A stretch of DNA of 64,000 bases from Vesta saturnalis (taxonomy: Eukaryota; Arthropoda; Insecta; Coleoptera; Lampyridae): positions 1,580,001 through 1,644,000 of the forward strand of contig JARFJB010000664.1 in NCBI GenBank assembly GCA_036346205.1. Direction: 5' to 3'. The notes under the pieces were generated by a model, which saw only the letters and a program-made list of their open reading frames with translations, made no database searches and was not told where the DNA came from. The translations under genes were made by a program, and so were the position numbers. Each line of letters begins with the position of its first letter. The first letter of the stretch is position 1. Positions 43,592 to 55,085 of this stretch are shown in pieces.

Positions 43592-46268
43592 CAGGGTCCG
43601 GTAGCAAGAGCGCCTTCTTCTATATCTTCCGTTTCATATAAGCTAGATTAATAAAATTTGGGATATGGTTATAGTTTAGTTGTGTGCATATTTTAAAATT
43701 ATTCACGTGTATACAGGTTGTTTATTAAAGATGACCAAACTATAATAAAAAAAATGTAAATGGAACACCCTGTATATTATTACCTTTTTTAATTCTACAC
43801 ATTGTTCCTGACAAATTCGCAATATATTTCCCTATCCCTAAATATAGCCGTATTTGAGTTATGTCGATTTTTATAAAAAAATTGAAATTACAGAGATAGC
43901 TTTGAAAATGTACCTCCTTAACCGTTGAAAAACAAATGTTATCTAATTTATATCAGAACAAGTACACAGATAGAGCTTTTTTATAATACAAAGAAAAATG
44001 TCATAATTGCATACAGGGTGTTTACAATTGACTTGCCAATCAGACATTATTCCATCTAGTAAAAGTTTACCCTGTATATTATTCCGTTTTTGGTTTCTAC
44101 ATATTAACCCTTATCAATTTGATATGCAATTCCCTATCCCTAAATATAGCCGATTCCGAATTATTTTCAATTTTTCAAAATGTATAAGATTATTGGAACA
44201 TTTTTTTTAAATCCATGGCCTCGTATAAATAGAAAAAAAAACAGTGGAAAACGATTGTATTGCAAATTAAAAAACGCAACAGAAACTAATACACTATAAT
44301 TATTAAAATTATTTCTAAAAATACAAAACTATTAAACAAACAAAAAATAATTTAACGCTAATCATTAGCGATAATGATTTATAATAATTGTTCAAAATGT
44401 TTTCTCAGATGCAGACCTGAAGTCGATCTTTAAAAGATTGTTCAACTCTACGCATCAACTCAGGAGTAATGCTATGAGAAGCCTGTGTTATACGATTACA
44501 CATATCTTCGGCAGTGGTTGGTTGTTCCCTATAGACAATACTTTTTATGTATCCCCATAAACAGAAATTTATTCTTGTAAGATCAGGGGACCTAGCTGGC
44601 CACCTAACAGGTCCATTTCGCCCAATCCATTTATTTGGAAAGACTCTATTGAGATAATCTCTTACATCTGCAGAGTAGTGAGCAGGAGCGCCATCATGTT
44701 GATACCACATTATAGCTCTAATATCAAGAGTAATATTTTCTAATAAGCTCGGTAAATCGTTACGCAAAAAGTTAAGGTACTTCTCACTATTCAAGTGTCC
44801 ATCAAAAAAGAATGGACCGATGACATAATCCCCAACGATGGCACCCCAGACACTTAAAGACCACTTATGTTGATTATCAACTTGTCTTAATAAATGTGGA
44901 TTTTCTGAGGAATAATTATGTGTATTAACAAATCCATTCTTATGAAATGTTGATTCGTCTGTCCATAGAATATTATAAAAAAATTTTGGGTTTTGAGTAA
45001 TTTTTTCTCTGGCCCAGTTATAAAATCTTACTCGATGATCGAAGTCTGCATCGCTCAATTCTTGGTGTAACTGAATATGATAGGGATGTAAGCGATTCTT
45101 CTTTAAAAGACGGCCTACTGATCTCTCACTTATACCAACTATTTCACTTATGTCATTTTGGCTTCTGTGATGATCCTCTTCGATGGCGAGAAGAACCCTC
45201 AATTCAGTATCTTCATTTGTAGAAGGTTTAACACGTTCATGTTTGGAGTAATTGGCACATGAAGTTGCAATAAATCTACTCATAACTTTCTGAAACGATC
45301 TTGCGTTTGGATGTCTTCTATCTGCATATCTTTCAGCATAAATTCTGCTGGCCAATAAACAGTTTCTTTCTGCAGCACCCAACACGAATATCATATAAAC
45401 TAACACATTTTGTGTAAAATTCATTTTATAAAAATCTTGATTACTAACAATAACACTCGTAAATGGGTAACTAAAGTTTTATTTATTTACGCCAAACATT
45501 CAATTTTTATAAGAAACACACTCGATTTTAGAATTTTACTTGGAATTGAAGTAAATATTTGTCAAATTCTTGTTAACATACAATGCCTCCAGTACAAAAA
45601 TTGTAATTAGTCTTCTTTCATAATATATTAGTTTCTGTTGCGTTTTTTAATGTATAATACAATTGTTTTATGATGTTCTTTTTTATCTATACGAGGCTAT
45701 AGATTTAAAAATGTCTCAATAATCTTATACATTTTGAAAAATTGAAAATAATTCGGAAACGGCTATATTTAGGGATAGGGAATTGTATATCGAATTGATA
45801 AGGGTTAATATGTAGAAACCAAGAACGGAATAATATACAGGATGTTCTATTTGGAAAAGGAAACTTTTACTAGTTGGAATAATGTCTGATTGGCAAGTCA
45901 ATTGTAAATACCCTGTATGCAATTATGTCATTTTCTTCACATTAAAAGGAAGCTCTATCTGTGTACTTATTCTCATATAAATTAGATAACTTTTATTTTT
46001 CTACAGTTAAGGAGGTACATTTTCAAAGCAAACTGTAATTTCAATTTTTTTTTAGAAAAATCGAAATAACTCAAAAACGGCTATATTTAGGGATAGGGAA
46101 ATATATTGCGAATTTGTTAGGAAGAATATGTAGAATTCAAAAAAGTAATAATATACAGGGTGTTGCATTTAAATTTTTTTATAATACTTTGGTCCTCTTT
46201 AAATAAACAACCTGTATTCGCGTGAATAATTTTAAAATATGCACACAACTAAACTATAACTGCATTCC

Positions 46269-46272
<4 letters not shown>
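43592..46272 (-). mobile_element. Long-inverted-repeat Tc1/mariner-type element carrying the intact transposase
   Basis: The left arm (about 43657-44300) matches, inverted, the right arm (about 45625-46272); shared pieces include ACAGGGTGTT, TTTAGGGATAGGGAA and TTTCTGTTGCGTTTTTTAA. The right arm runs into a (TA)n tract where the left arm still has ~65 bp more, down to CAGGGTCCGG at 43592, so the right terminus is eroded. The arms (>600 bp) lie directly against both ends of the single transposase gene. Confidence 0.88.
44405..45424 (-). CDS. Tc1/mariner-type (DD41D-like) transposase, intact frame, third Asp to Asn
   Basis: 339 residues, uninterrupted, starting ATG at 45424. Residues 1-120 are the DNA-binding region (FVLGAAERNCLLASRIYAER, ADRRHPNARSFQKVMSRF, DISEIVGISERSVGRLLKKN). 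The RNase H-like catalytic domain has NILWTDESTFHKNGFVNTHN (first Asp), WSLSVWGAIVGDYVIGPFFF, MWYQHDGAPAHYSADVRDYL (second Asp), FPNKWIGRNGPVRW, then SPDLTRINFCLWGYIK. By my count the third position is 41 residues after the second Asp, as in the DD41D (rosa-like) group, but the codon is AAT (Asn) rather than GAT. The acid is needed for metal binding, so this enzyme is probably dead although its frame survives. It is the only full-length open gene in the window. Confidence 0.9.
   Translation of the reverse strand: MNFTQNVLVYMIFVLGAAERNCLLASRIYAERYADRRHPNARSFQKVMSRFIATSCANYSKHERVKPSTNEDTELRVLLAIEEDHHRSQNDISEIVGISERSVGRLLKKNRLHPYHIQLHQELSDADFDHRVRFYNWAREKITQNPKFFYNILWTDESTFHKNGFVNTHNYSSENPHLLRQVDNQHKWSLSVWGAIVGDYVIGPFFFDGHLNSEKYLNFLRNDLPSLLENITLDIRAIMWYQHDGAPAHYSADVRDYLNRVFPNKWIGRNGPVRWPARSPDLTRINFCLWGYIKSIVYREQPTTAEDMCNRITQASHSITPELMRRVEQSFKDRLQVCI

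Positions 46273-46326
<54 letters not shown>
46273..46326. repeat. (TA)n microsatellite
   Basis: About 26 TA units between the eroded right arm of the preceding element and a TACAGGATGTCC terminus. Confidence 0.95.
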
Positions 46327-46881
<555 letters not shown>

Positions 46882-46976
46882 ACTGGTGATCAATCGAAAA
46901 TCGAATTAAATAATTATTAATGTTAGGGGATAGGGTTCAATTGCTATTAAATTATTGTTGGCAAATAAAATAAATA

Positions 46977-47247
46977 AACTTTATCCACAACCGACACATT
47001 ATCATGCCATAATTCTACTGCTTACAAACGCATTATAAACACTATAAAACCCTAGTGTTTTATATTCATAAAACACTAGGGTTTTATATTCATAAGACAC
47101 TGTAGCGTTTTCATATTCAGTCACTATAGCAATAAATCCATGACCACCCATAAATTCAAATAATAAGAAAATTGAATTAAAATTAAATTAACTAGAATAA
47201 TTAAGTACATTTCATTCTAATTTATTGTTGGTTGTGGATAAAGTTTT
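46977..47247. mobile_element. ~270-bp MITE with internal palindrome
   Basis: AACTTTATCCACAACC at the left and GGTTGTGGATAAAGTT at the right are terminal inverted repeats. Inside, 47045-47086 is an 18-bp-arm perfect palindrome (AAAACCCTAGTGTTTTAT / ATAAAACACTAGGGTTTT). Confidence 0.65.
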
Positions 47248-47258
47248 GTATTACATTC

Positions 47259-47335
47259 GGGTCTTATTAGCATATAAAACACTTAAGAAAATAAAGGCGA
47301 CAGCGTTAGCGTGTTTTATATGCCTAATAAGACCC
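47259..47335. mobile_element. 77-bp foldback element
   Basis: GGGTCTTATTAGCATATAAA at the left and TTTATATGCCTAATAAGACC at the right form ~24-bp inverted repeats with one mismatch, around a 28-bp centre. Confidence 0.8.
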
Positions 47336-47339
47336 TTAT

Positions 47340-49799
47340 ATAATAAATAACTATTAATCCTTTTTAAATTATAAAAAAAAGTAAATCTTATGAAAATCCT
47401 TTTCGTTAAATCAAAAGAAATTTCTATTATACACCTGGGAATATTCATATAAATAACTAAATTGTATTTTGTAATTAGTACTTTCAATGTGAAACAGACT
47501 TTGTTGAAATTTGCACAAATTACGGATGCGTTGCGTCCTTACTAACTGAATTAAATGCAGCCTGTCAAAAATTTCACCAAAGGATCTAAAATTACTGAGT
47601 ACAATTTTAATTTTGTTTAAAGTAAAATTATTAATTTTATAATTACACCGGTTCCTTGACTTTTCCAATATTGATACATGTTGTCGCACAATCATTTATA
47701 CATTATCAAAAAAAAACTAAATACAGGACATCAAAAGAAATAATCAATGCAATAGGGTTACGATAGAGAAATTTAACTGCTGTTGTTGAAAATTCCAAAT
47801 AATGGTCACGTTAGGTTGTTCCATATTAAAACATTGGACGTAGACTTCTTTACATGTTTCGATGATTCTGCCTTGCTGTTCAAAATGGTGCTGCTTAATA
47901 TTCCATAATTTCATCCAAATCCAATAACTGCTGAATACTCTTCCTCGTGGTAAATACGATGTACTTAAAATGCTCATATACTTTCAGACAAGCACTTTAT
48001 TTTATTTGTGTATTTAAATGTTGTTATAAATATTTAATAATTTTTCGGATTTATCTTTGTATTTTAATTTTATATAGATTTTTATATTTACTTGCACTTT
48101 TATTTTAAATGCCGTTAAGAGGTGAAATTTATTTTATAATCTTAATCACTTTCAACAAAATAAACATCAAATCCAAAATAACTGAAGGATTTTATTGACA
48201 AAAAAAATGCACATCACCCGATGTTTGCACACGATTTTGAAAACGAAACAATTACAATTTTATCGACAAATATAATCGGTAACCTTAGTTTTAAATTTTG
48301 TTATAGGTTAAAACAATTGTTTCTGAGATCTCAACTGTACACTGATCGCGTTTCAAATCCGATAATGTTAAGGAAAACACTAACACTATGACTTGTTAGT
48401 CACAAACATTTTCAAAAGCAAGAGTTGCAAGAGCAAAAAGCAAGAGCAAAAATCAAGAGGGCAAGAGGGTCAGAAATCAGAAGCAATTCCTTTTATTCTT
48501 TCCTCCTGGATGTCAAATTTTCAATTTTTTCTACATTACAAAAGATTCTAGCATCTGATTGGTCTAAACAAAATTGTTAAATTAACTAAAACATAAATTA
48601 TGCTATATCTTTTTTAAATCAAATCGGATTTGCTTTTTAAATACAAATTTGGAATCAGGGCAACTTTCCGCATAAAAAGACACCTCACAAGCCCTACTTC
48701 GCTTCGGCGATTTACATTTTGACAACTTAAAATCTAAATTTACTAATATCTAAAAAATTTTACATTTTACAACTAAACTAATTACATATTCAAATTCCAC
48801 ATAAAAACTGTATCAGAATACATCTATTTCAACCCATTTTACTTAGTTTTAACAAAATTTCCACTTTCATATCTACATTTTAGGTAGTTAACCTAACTTT
48901 TCTAATTTTATGTTTAAATTACATATTTTTTGTTAATTTTCTTGTGGAAATGAGGGAAACCTGACTATTATATGTTTTTATAATTTATTCTAAACTTATC
49001 TTATACTATAAAAACTATAATTTTGTAAAATTCTTAAATATAGTACTTAACCTATCTTAATATAAATTTACTTTTAATTTGCGTATTAAACGTCTATAAC
49101 ACTTAAAATGTTCATCTAATGTGTTCTTATATATGTCTCTAACACAAATACTGTTTATTTGTACTCCCTAGTTCTTAATTTTGTCATTTCACATTTTCAT
49201 ATTGTTTAACCGTTTTTATCAATTTTTGTATAAAATTGCAATTATATATTAAATGTCACACTGCACAAATGTTGTTCATGTTCTTAATTATGGTTCTAAG
49301 TCTAAGTCGCTACTACTTCTTATGCACGTTTTAAATACTTTGTCTGTGAATTATTAATATACTGTGTTCGTACCATAACCCTTTGTTATAGTTCATGGAG
49401 TTTATGCATTGTACCTAATACTATAGATGTTCTACATATTATAATTATCATACTTCATGTGATCAATATCTGTTATGTGTTTAAAATGCTTAAATCCATT
49501 GATTAAAATGTGAAATTACTTAAATATGTTACACGAAACTAATCGTACACACTAGTATGAATCGTGTTGACCTTTCTCACATGCTACTGGTATAACTCAT
49601 TGCTTTTATGAATATAACAACCTTGTGCATACCCCACAAAGCCTGTTTTGTTACATCAAAACCATATTTTTGCACTCGTATACTATTTTTTCTTTCAAAA
49701 CGAACTGTATACTTCCTCAATTTTATTTAACTTGCATATTATAAAGAATTCATGCTCAATAAACTCTAGCCCCTTTATTATGCCTAATTCTAACCATCT

Positions 49800-49800
<1 letters not shown>
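47340..49800. other. Long AT-rich spacer
   Basis: Two minus-strand frames (47411-47695, 94 codons; 47744-47977, 77 codons) have no motif I recognise and no start context or splice signals that would support a gene. 48413-48472 repeats CAAGAG about seven times. Otherwise nothing seen. Confidence 0.45.

Positions 49801-49802
<2 letters not shown>

Positions 49803-49842
<40 letters not shown>
49803..49842. repeat. (TA)n microsatellite at LINE 3' end
   Basis: About 20 TA units immediately downstream of the minus-strand LINE that ends near 49855; it could be that element's microsatellite-like tail. Confidence 0.9.
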
Positions 49843-49845
<3 letters not shown>

Positions 49846-49854
49846 CATTTTTGC

Positions 49855-51860
49855 CGTTGTGGACAGTGTTTGAACTTAAATATCTTATGATGATACAATT
49901 TTCACTTCTTCCCCTTCTTCTTCTTCTTCTCTCCCAAAATTTCTTCATCCTTTGACTGTGTTCTTGTTTCCTTTGTTTTGTCCACAATGTTCCTATCTTC
50001 TTCCTTTCTCTTACTAAAAATTTAGCATTCTTAATTTTATTTTTGAATTTTTCTCTGTCTTCTACCATTTGTTTGTTGATCCCCAATTGCTTTAAGTCGC
50101 CCTCTATTTCATGATACCATTTCCTACTTGAATTGTTTACTACATCAAAGATTTTCTTTGTAAGTCGTGTATTGTTCATTCTCTGTATGTGTCCGTAGAA
50201 AGTTAGTCTGCGTCTTCAAATAACATATGTGAGTCTTGTCTATGTGTTTGTATAGTTGTTTCTGAGTTTTTTTATCCATATGCCATCCCTGTATATTGCT
50301 CCAAATATTTTTCTGAGAATTTTACGTCCAATTTATTCTGTTTCTATGATACTCGATGCTCCAAGTGTTGTCGTTTCTGACGCATTACAATAATGCTTCT
50401 GGTAATACAACTGTTTTGTATTGTCTAAGTTTGGTCTGTATAATCATTTTATTATTATAATGTGACCATGTCAGTTTGTACGTTTTCAGGAGTTTTTCTG
50501 TTCGTTCTGTTAGACATCTTGTTTGATCCTCCTATTTGTATATGTTCCCCTAAGTATTGAAATTTTTCAACTTTTGTATGGATCCATATATCGCATGCAT
50601 GGTTTATATATTGTTAGTATGTCGTTCCATGTATTGGGTCTTCTCATAAGCTCTGTACACCTGATTTAGCAGCCATTTCATGAAAGCGTTCTAGTGCTTT
50701 TTTTGCTTTCTGTGCGTTATTGCTGAGTATGGCTACATCATCAGCAAATACCAGACATTTTATAATTGTTCTGGTTTCACATGTTCTTCCTAGTTGTATT
50801 CTTTTAACTTGATCCTCCCTCTGTTTAACAATTTTGTCTAAGACCATGTTAAACAAGATTGGTGAGTCTCCTTATCTAACAACTGTGCGTATTTGAAGGA
50901 GTTCTGAACTTAAACCCATAAACTTGAGTTTAGATGTGGTGTCCGTGAGCGTCTGTTGTACAAGTGCCTTGTTTTTTTTTCTAAATATCATATTCTTCTA
51001 GTAATGCAAAAAGAGCGTTTGTCTATCAGTGCCGTTGGACCGAGCTGATAGCGTAGTGGTGACACAACCTGCTTAGCATTCGTGAGGTAATGGGTTCGGT
51101 TCCCGTTACCGTCTACCTTGTATGAGGTTTTTTCAGGGGGTTTTCCTCATACACATGTAGCGTCATGGTCACTGCGTATATGCACTCCATGTGCGGTTAC
51201 TTAGGCGAATGCTGGGTCAGTATCTTCCTCCTCAGAACTCCGTTCGTTCCGATCCTATCCTGACCACACCCATTCTTAATCACACCATGCATATATACGT
51301 AATGTATGTATGTATGCTGGGAATCCGTGATTGTGGCTGAAGGAGCTCGGAAAGCTCGAGCAGCCCGCCCTCCCCTTGGGGAGGGAATGAAAAACGTGGC
51401 CTTTTCCTTTTTTGATATCAATGCTGTCGTATGCTTTTTTGAAATGTAAAAAAGTAACTATAGTGTTTTTTGTCTGTCTGACTTTCAATAGTGTTCTGAA
51501 ATTCCAGATCTGTTAGATACATAATCTTCCATTTCTGAAACCTGCTTGGTATTCTCCTGTTTGTGAATCTGCTTGTGTGCCTAGTCTGTTCAATAACACT
51601 TTAGAGAATATTTTGTATGTGACTGGTACCAGTGAAATACCTCTGTAATTATTTGGATCTGACTTATCACCCTTTTTATGTAATGGGTGGATCAATGCAC
51701 ATTTCCATTCCTCTGGTATTTCCTCTGTGAGCCAAATGTCTGTGATGATCTTATGATTTTTTTCTTGTTATGGTTTTTTCTTGAAGTTTCCATATCTCAG
51801 CGATAATCCTTTCTTCGCCTACCGCTCTGTTATTTTTCATTTGTTGCAGTTTTACAAGTA
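49855..51860 (-). pseudogene. Non-LTR retrotransposon reverse transcriptase, decayed, interrupted by a SINE
   Basis: Minus strand, 5' to 3': KLQQMKNNRAVGEERIIAEI, IPEEWKCALIHPLHKKGDKS, DPNNYRGISLVPVTYKIFSK, GEYQAGFRNGR; motif A VTFLHFKKAYDSID, split after SID by the SINE; then LLEEYD and FMGLSSELLQ in other frames, GDSPILFNMVLDKIVKQRED (motif B region), CLVFADDVAILSNNAQKAKK (motif C FADD). The 3' part has LRQYKTVVLPEAL, RKILRKIFGAIYRDG, FYGHIQRMNNTRLTKKIFDV and a basic tail WERRRRRRGRSE. The overall motif string is that of common insect LINEs; I do not assign a clade. Multiple frameshifts; the upstream endonuclease domain is not visible. Confidence 0.85.
51029..51415 (+). mobile_element. tRNA-derived SINE, 387 bp, TSD TATCA
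   Basis: Pol III promoter boxes are present: A box TAGCGTAGTGGT (51049-51060) and B box GGTTCGGTTCC (51093-51103), 32 bases apart. The head resembles a tRNA with GAGCTGATAGCGTAGTGG...GGGTTCGGTTCCCG. A ~280-bp tRNA-unrelated body follows. TATCA occurs directly before (51024-51028) and after (51416-51420). Removing the SINE plus one TATCA joins the LINE codons for DSID to RQTL in frame, which shows it entered the LINE. Confidence 0.9.
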
Positions 51861-52679
51861 AATATGTAAACACAGAAAATTGCCATGAAGTCAGTTTAAA
51901 ATGCGTTCAAAATTATAAAATCGACCAATAAAACGGCATAAATGAAAATCACAACTAAACTAAAAACATTAAAAAAATAAAAAAAAAGATAGTCTCACAC
52001 ACAATTGTGTCGTCACTATCAAAACTATTACACCTATCTAGTTGGCAAATCTTATAATAATAAAAAAATTAAAATAATAACGCATAACAGTGAAAGAAAC
52101 AGTAAAATTAAATAGGTAGCAATGATGTAACCGTAATAATAAAATGCAGTTTAAACTACACATAAGCAAAAATATAAAAAAAAGCAAATAATTTACATAT
52201 ACACAAGTGTATCGCGAATAAAAAGCAGCTTTTCACCTAATACGTAAATAAATTCGTACAATTACATAAATAAACAGGCTGAATTAATTAAACCTGAAAA
52301 TCATTAAAACAAACCTGGTTTGTAAAGTAAGGTGAAAATAAAACAGTTAAGTTTATAACAACACAAGGTGTAACCAAACAACTAAACGCCGTTTGAGCGA
52401 CCGCTCTTGGACCTATTGCGTCACTTTCTCATAGCTCACATTCATCATCACATCAAATATCGATACTGATTTTGAATGGCTATTACTGAAAAGCTATCAG
52501 CTCAAAAAATTTAATACTTTGTATTTTTCAACGGTTCTATGGGTTTAATAAGTGTACCAAAAATTATAAAAATCTGAAATGGTAAGGTTCAGAGCACTGG
52601 TTGGTTTCACATGGATCACCCACGTGTGTTAAAATGAACTCCAGGTAAAAACATGAATTTTATTTAATAATTCGTTAAA
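51861..52679. other. Spacer; possible solo Tc1/mariner-type end
   Basis: AT-rich, no gene. 52560-52630 (GGTTGGTTTCACATGGATCA and nearby) has the look of a Tc1/mariner-type end but no partner. Confidence 0.4.
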
Positions 52680-52911
52680 ATATTGAGTGGAAAAGGCTTG
52701 CCGGAGAGATGGAGAGAAGGAGTAATATGTCCGGTATACAAAAAAAGAGGACAGAAAAGAAGTGGAAAATTATAGGGGAGTGACATTATTAAACACAGCA
52801 TACAAAATATATGCGTCGGTACTAGAAGAAAGACTGCAGAAGGACATAGCGGAAAGGAAACTGATTCCAGAGAGACAGTCGGGAGTCAGGAAGGGGAGAA
52901 AAGTGATAAAT

Positions 52912-52963
<52 letters not shown>

Positions 52964-54400
52964 GAAACGCATGACAAATAAATAACTAGATAACAAAAGT
53001 AGGAAAATGGTGGCGTTATTCGTAGATAAGATAAGATAAGATATTCGGCGTTCGACAGAGTGAACCGGGAAAGCTATGGGAATACATGAGAAAAAAAAAG
53101 ATAAGTGAAAGACTGATAGAAAAGATGGAGGAAATCTATTAGGAAACGAGGAGTAGAGTGACAGTAAGCGGGGAGATGAGCGAGGAATTCGTAACAAGGA
53201 AGGGCCTGAGACAGGGATCCACACTAAGTCCAAGCCTCTTCTCGATAATACGGTGGATCTGGAGGAGACATTAAGAGGGCAGCAAACAGGAGGATTGGTG
53301 GTAGAGAAATTGAAGGTATGGCTGCTGACGTACGCAGACGATATAGTGTTGGTGGCGAAGGTAGAAAAAGAAATGAAGGAGATGATGAAGACGATGGGAA
53401 GATATATGAAAAGAAAGGAACTAGAAGTAAACACAAAAAACAAAGATACTAATATTCAGAAAGGGTGGGGAGAAGAAAAATGGAAGAGTGGAAATGGGGA
53501 GAGGAGGAAGTTGAGCAGGTGAAGAAATTCACATACCTGGGATATGCAATGAGACAGGACCACAAAGATGGGTAGCGTATAAAGGAAAGAGTGAGAAAAG
53601 GGAATAAAGTGTGGAGTGTGGAGGGAAAGGTTGTTTGGAGCGGACCTAAGGAAAAAGAAGATGCTATTTGACAAATGAATGCAAAGTGTGGTGACATATG
53701 GGACAGAAGTGTGGTGGTGGATGCAGCAAAAATAGGTGGAAGGGCTGCAAGAAAAATATTGGTAATGGGTATTGGGGGTGGATAAGGAAATGCCGGGGTA
53801 TATTATAAGGGAGGAAGTGAAAATAAGAGTGGAGCTTGGAAGAAGGTCAAAGAAACATGAGGAAGAAATAAGAGAAAATATTACAGACATGCTGGAAAGA
53901 GATTAAGGAAGGGAGAGTGAAATACGGACAATGGGTGAGAGAGTAATATTATAAAAGGGACGGGTACACGACGGAGGAAGTAGAGAGGCTAAAGGTAGAG
54001 GGAGTCAGGGTAAGAGAAGACATAATAAGAAGGGGCAGGGATGTCCAAAACCAAGAAAGCTGGATAAAAATAAGAGAAGCAAAATATTATGTAAATTACC
54101 AAAAGATTAAAGGAGAAGGGATACCAGAATATCTGAAAGGAGAAGGAAAGAATGGAATGGTTCAGATGCGGTAACGAAGAGTGGAGAAACAAGTATTGGA
54201 GAAAAGATGAAATAAGGTAACGATTATCCGGAGAAGGAATGGAAAATATAAGGCATATGACAAAAGAGTGTATGGAGTTAAGGGAGGAGGATAGGAGTGT
54301 ACTTGAGAAAAAGGGAGGGGGAGCGGAAGGGATGGAGGAAACATGGAAAAGGAGAAAACAGCTAATGGGAGAGGTATCAATGAAATGAAATGTAAGTAGT
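52680..54400 (+). pseudogene. Non-LTR retrotransposon reverse transcriptase, second family, decayed
   Basis: Plus strand across frames: LPERWREGVICPVYKK, ENYRGVTLLNTAYKIYASVL, RLQKDIAERKLIPERQSGVR; a (TA)n tract then replaces the region before motif A. FDRVNRESYG is motif A's tail, GLRQGSTLSPSLF motif B, LLTYADDIVLVAKVEKEMKE motif C (YADD). Downstream: EEVEQVKKFTYLGYAMRQDH, YVNYQKIKGEGIPEYLKGEG and a gag-knuckle-like FRCGNEE remnant. This motif string is typical of an abundant LINE family in ants and other insects. Very purine-rich plus strand. Many frameshifts and stops. Confidence 0.8.
52915..52961. repeat. (TA)n microsatellite within LINE
   Basis: About 23 TA units inside the reverse transcriptase fragment, between fingers and motif A. 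Confidence 0.95.
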
Positions 54401-54756
54401 AGAGAATAGGTAAAAAATAGAATACTTTGCAGAATTGTAAGTATTAGCAAATAAGATAACATACATTAAAGCGATTAACACCTCATCTATGCTTGCCAGG
54501 ATGCATATCCGAAAGATTCTTTTTGGATTAAAGTTTGGGAGCGTATGCGACAACAGACTATCAACCCGTGCATCAGCATTGTCATTAACATCGAACCCAT
54601 CACTTGCAACTCATTATTATCGCCTCTAGAAATAGAAAGCGGCCCGTTTTCCACCCCTGTGTACGAGTTGGGATATATAAATTAGTCCAGCACAAGCACA
54701 TACTGCAGCTATCAATAGATGGAGTAGTAAAAATAAAAAAGTGTTGAAACTTTAGT

Positions 54757-55085
54757 TCAGCTTAATTTTTACTTATCTTAGAGTAACCACTAACCGTTCC
54801 CTTGAACTAATACAATTCCTATGATTTGTATTTTCCTTTAGTATCTCCAACGAACCATGTAATTTTTCAAATACTTCACTGCTCATGCGGAATTATTGGA
54901 AATATCTCGCCGGGAAATCTTCGAGCTCTTGCCATAAGCGATGGTATTTACCATACTCCAACCTGCTCATATTTAGTGGGTGTATCCAGTATTCTGCACG
55001 ACTTTTTCTTCTGTTTCTCAACAGAAGAAGGGCCACAGCTCGTTTTGATCTTCGCGAGAGCATCATGTCAATGACCACTTGTATG
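54757..55085 (-). pseudogene. HARBI1-like nuclease, N-terminal exon
   Basis: Minus strand from about 55063: MMLSRRSKRAVALLLLRNRR, EYWIHPLNMSRLEYGKYHRL, WQELEDFPARYFQ, then a TAA where the family has Tyr, FRMSSEVFEKLHGSL and ISSRERLVVTLR. These are the N-terminal segments of a PIF/Harbinger nuclease (basic stretch, WxHP, FxYFRMS, RLxVTLR). The catalytic domain is absent. It is a different sequence from the HARBI1-like remnants at 40-573 and 29032-31160. Confidence 0.75.

Noticed and set aside
47411..47977. Two adjacent minus-strand frames as a possible host gene
   Set aside because: No recognisable domain, no splice consensus joining them, and AT-rich composition makes frames of this length expected by chance.
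48130..48760. Possible LTR region (purine-rich CAAGAG run and AT-rich flanks)
   Set aside because: I could not find a direct repeat partner, TG...CA ends, or gag-pol coding sequence.
49648..49890. Frame ending in repeated Tyr-Ile
   Set aside because: The Tyr-Ile stretch is the translated (TA)n tract; no domain in the rest.
51040..51112. A tRNA gene
   Set aside because: A and B boxes are present but the sequence does not close into a cloverleaf with an acceptor stem, and it is followed by a SINE body and bracketed by a target duplication.
52886..54462. Several minus-strand frames of 70-185 codons rich in Ser, Phe and Pro
   Set aside because: They are the antisense of the purine-rich LINE fragment on the plus strand, whose reverse transcriptase motifs are clear.
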